Positions 4,685-5,411 of a stretch of 5,411 bases of DNA are shown in pieces. Numbering within the stretch: the stretch's first letter is position 1; the number at the start of each line of letters is the position of its first letter. The stretch is from Richelia sp. UBA3308 (GTDB lineage Bacteria; Cyanobacteriota; Cyanobacteriia; Cyanobacteriales; Nostocaceae). The position numbers and the translations under genes were made by a program. Location: positions 1 to 5,411 of the forward strand of contig DESS01000186.1 in NCBI GenBank assembly GCA_002361335.1, read 5' to 3'. The notes under the pieces were generated by a model. That model was not told the DNA's origin and ran no database searches. It worked only from the letters and a program-made list of their open reading frames with translations.

Positions 4685-5293
4685 ATGTCAAAAGTTTACA
4701 CTACCGAGGAACTAATCCAAATTTTAACAGAGGAGCGCAAAGCTTGTCTGACGGGAAAACGCCTGAAGTTAGATGTAAAGGTATCTGGTAATCCTGTAAT
4801 TGACCAGTTTATCAAAACCGAAGGCTTACAGAAGTTTACTGCCTATCAAGACTTTAAAGCTGCCATTCACCAATATCAAAGGGAGCATCAAGTTTCTGGT
4901 ATTGTGTGGCGGCAGGTAAATGTTAAAGGTGAAAGTCTACGTTTTCCCGAAGTCGATGGACAGTTAATTGCTTTAGAAAATGACTTGAAAATATTAAAAT
5001 CTACCAAAAATTCTATTTTAGAATTTTGGTATCAAGTCACTGTCGGTATGGATTTTTATTTAAGTGTTAGTAACGGCAAACAATATCAAAAAATAATTAT
5101 AGAAGATATTAAAAGAATAGACCACAGAAGCCAATGGGCTAGTTTGTGGAAATGGGAAAAGTCTGACTTTTTAGAAATAATTTTACAGTTGGGATGGGGA
5201 AAACCAGAAGAAGCTTGTTATAAACGAGGATTTCCGGAATCTGGTAGCGAGTTTATTCATGCTGTAAATCCAGGGCAGCAACCCATTGGATAA
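4685..5293 (+). CDS. Conserved-type cyanobacterial protein of unknown function
   Basis: Predicted 202-residue soluble protein that I cannot place in a characterised family. It has no signal peptide, no long hydrophobic stretch and one internal cysteine pair far apart (Cys19 and Cys191), so no metal cluster is suggested. Visible segments are an N-terminal helix-rich part (YTTEELIQILTEERKACL, residues 4-21), a central acidic and aromatic stretch around ILEFWYQVTVGMDFYLSV (111-128), and a distinctive C-terminal block from WGKPEEACYKRGFPESG into FIHAVNPG (about 184-209 counting from the upstream TTG). The well-formed, compositionally normal protein with a defined C-terminal motif argues for a real gene. 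The ATG at 4685 is preferred to the TTG at 4673, which adds only MCIL and lies almost on the predicted transcript start; no strong Shine-Dalgarno is seen. It is monocistronic, after a 477-bp gap. Confidence 0.75.
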   Translation: MSKVYTTEELIQILTEERKACLTGKRLKLDVKVSGNPVIDQFIKTEGLQKFTAYQDFKAAIHQYQREHQVSGIVWRQVNVKGESLRFPEVDGQLIALENDLKILKSTKNSILEFWYQVTVGMDFYLSVSNGKQYQKIIIEDIKRIDHRSQWASLWKWEKSDFLEIILQLGWGKPEEACYKRGFPESGSEFIHAVNPGQQPIG

Positions 5294-5312
5294 GTTTTTT
5301 CGCGACAAACAC

Positions 5313-5340
5313 CCACGCTTACAACAAGTTGTACGCGTGG
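5313..5340 (+). terminator. Strong hairpin after the 4685 gene, terminator candidate
   Basis: CCACGCTTACAAC (5313-5325) and GTTGTACGCGTGG (5328-5340) pair over 12 of 13 positions with a two-base centre. It begins 19 bases after the stop codon. The nearest T-run (5295-5300) precedes it and none follows, so it is either a terminator without a U-tract or a dispersed intergenic hairpin. Confidence 0.45.
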
Positions 5341-5366
5341 ACATCTAGGGGACTCTACTCAACTAC

Positions 5367-5401
5367 CGCTTCACGAAGCGTGTAAGAAGGAGTTATCTCC
5401 T
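5367..5401. repeat. Two further small hairpins at the right edge
   Basis: CGCTTC/GAAGCG (5367-5380) is a perfect palindrome with a two-base centre, and AGGAG/CTCCT (5388-5401) encloses TTAT. With the hairpin at 5313 this makes three hairpins in under 90 bp. No reading frame is seen from 5294 to the end of the window. Confidence 0.4.
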
Positions 5402-5411
5402 AGTAGGCTAT

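Overview
The window looks like a piece of an AT-rich, probably filamentous (Nostocales-type) cyanobacterial chromosome. Four perfect copies of the cyanobacterial HIP1 octamer GCGATCGC occur (333, 1570, 2107, 3084), all inside genes. The intergenic DNA carries short tandem heptamer/octamer repeats and small foldbacks typical of filamentous cyanobacteria. One gene encodes a thylakoid-associated protein family restricted to oxygenic phototrophs. The genus cannot be fixed from this sequence alone.

Left half (137-3243, minus strand): in transcription order, murT, then a DinB-superfamily gene, then gatD. MurT and GatD are the two subunits of lipid II isoglutaminyl synthase. GatD releases ammonia from glutamine, and MurT uses ATP to amidate the D-glutamate alpha-carboxyl of the peptidoglycan stem peptide. 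Both proteins keep their recognisable catalytic residues. The DinB gene lies between the two subunits, with gaps of about 170 and 284 bp, so co-transcription is possible but not shown. A hairpin directly after gatD probably ends the transcript.

Centre (3244-3622): a divergent intergenic region of about 380 bp between murT and a plus-strand gene. It holds a murT leader hairpin, a G-rich 16-bp tandem repeat that fits a G-quadruplex pattern, a 6.5-copy octamer microsatellite (ATTCGGCC) and small palindromes. This is the most unusual non-coding DNA in the window.

Right half (3623-5293, plus strand): a secreted or membrane-anchored thioredoxin-fold protein of the thylakoid photosystem I accumulation factor family, followed by a good intrinsic terminator. 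Then comes a 477-bp gap with an 11-bp inverted-repeat pair bounding 266 bp, an internal 12-bp perfect foldback and AAAATC-heptad repeats. A conserved-looking protein of unknown function follows, preceded by a consensus -10 box. The last 118 bp hold three successive hairpins.

No tRNA, rRNA, CRISPR array, transposase or phage gene is visible. I do not see a clear new multi-gene system. The best leads are the interrupted murT/gatD pair, the repeat-rich divergent promoter region and the foldback-bearing gap before the unknown gene.
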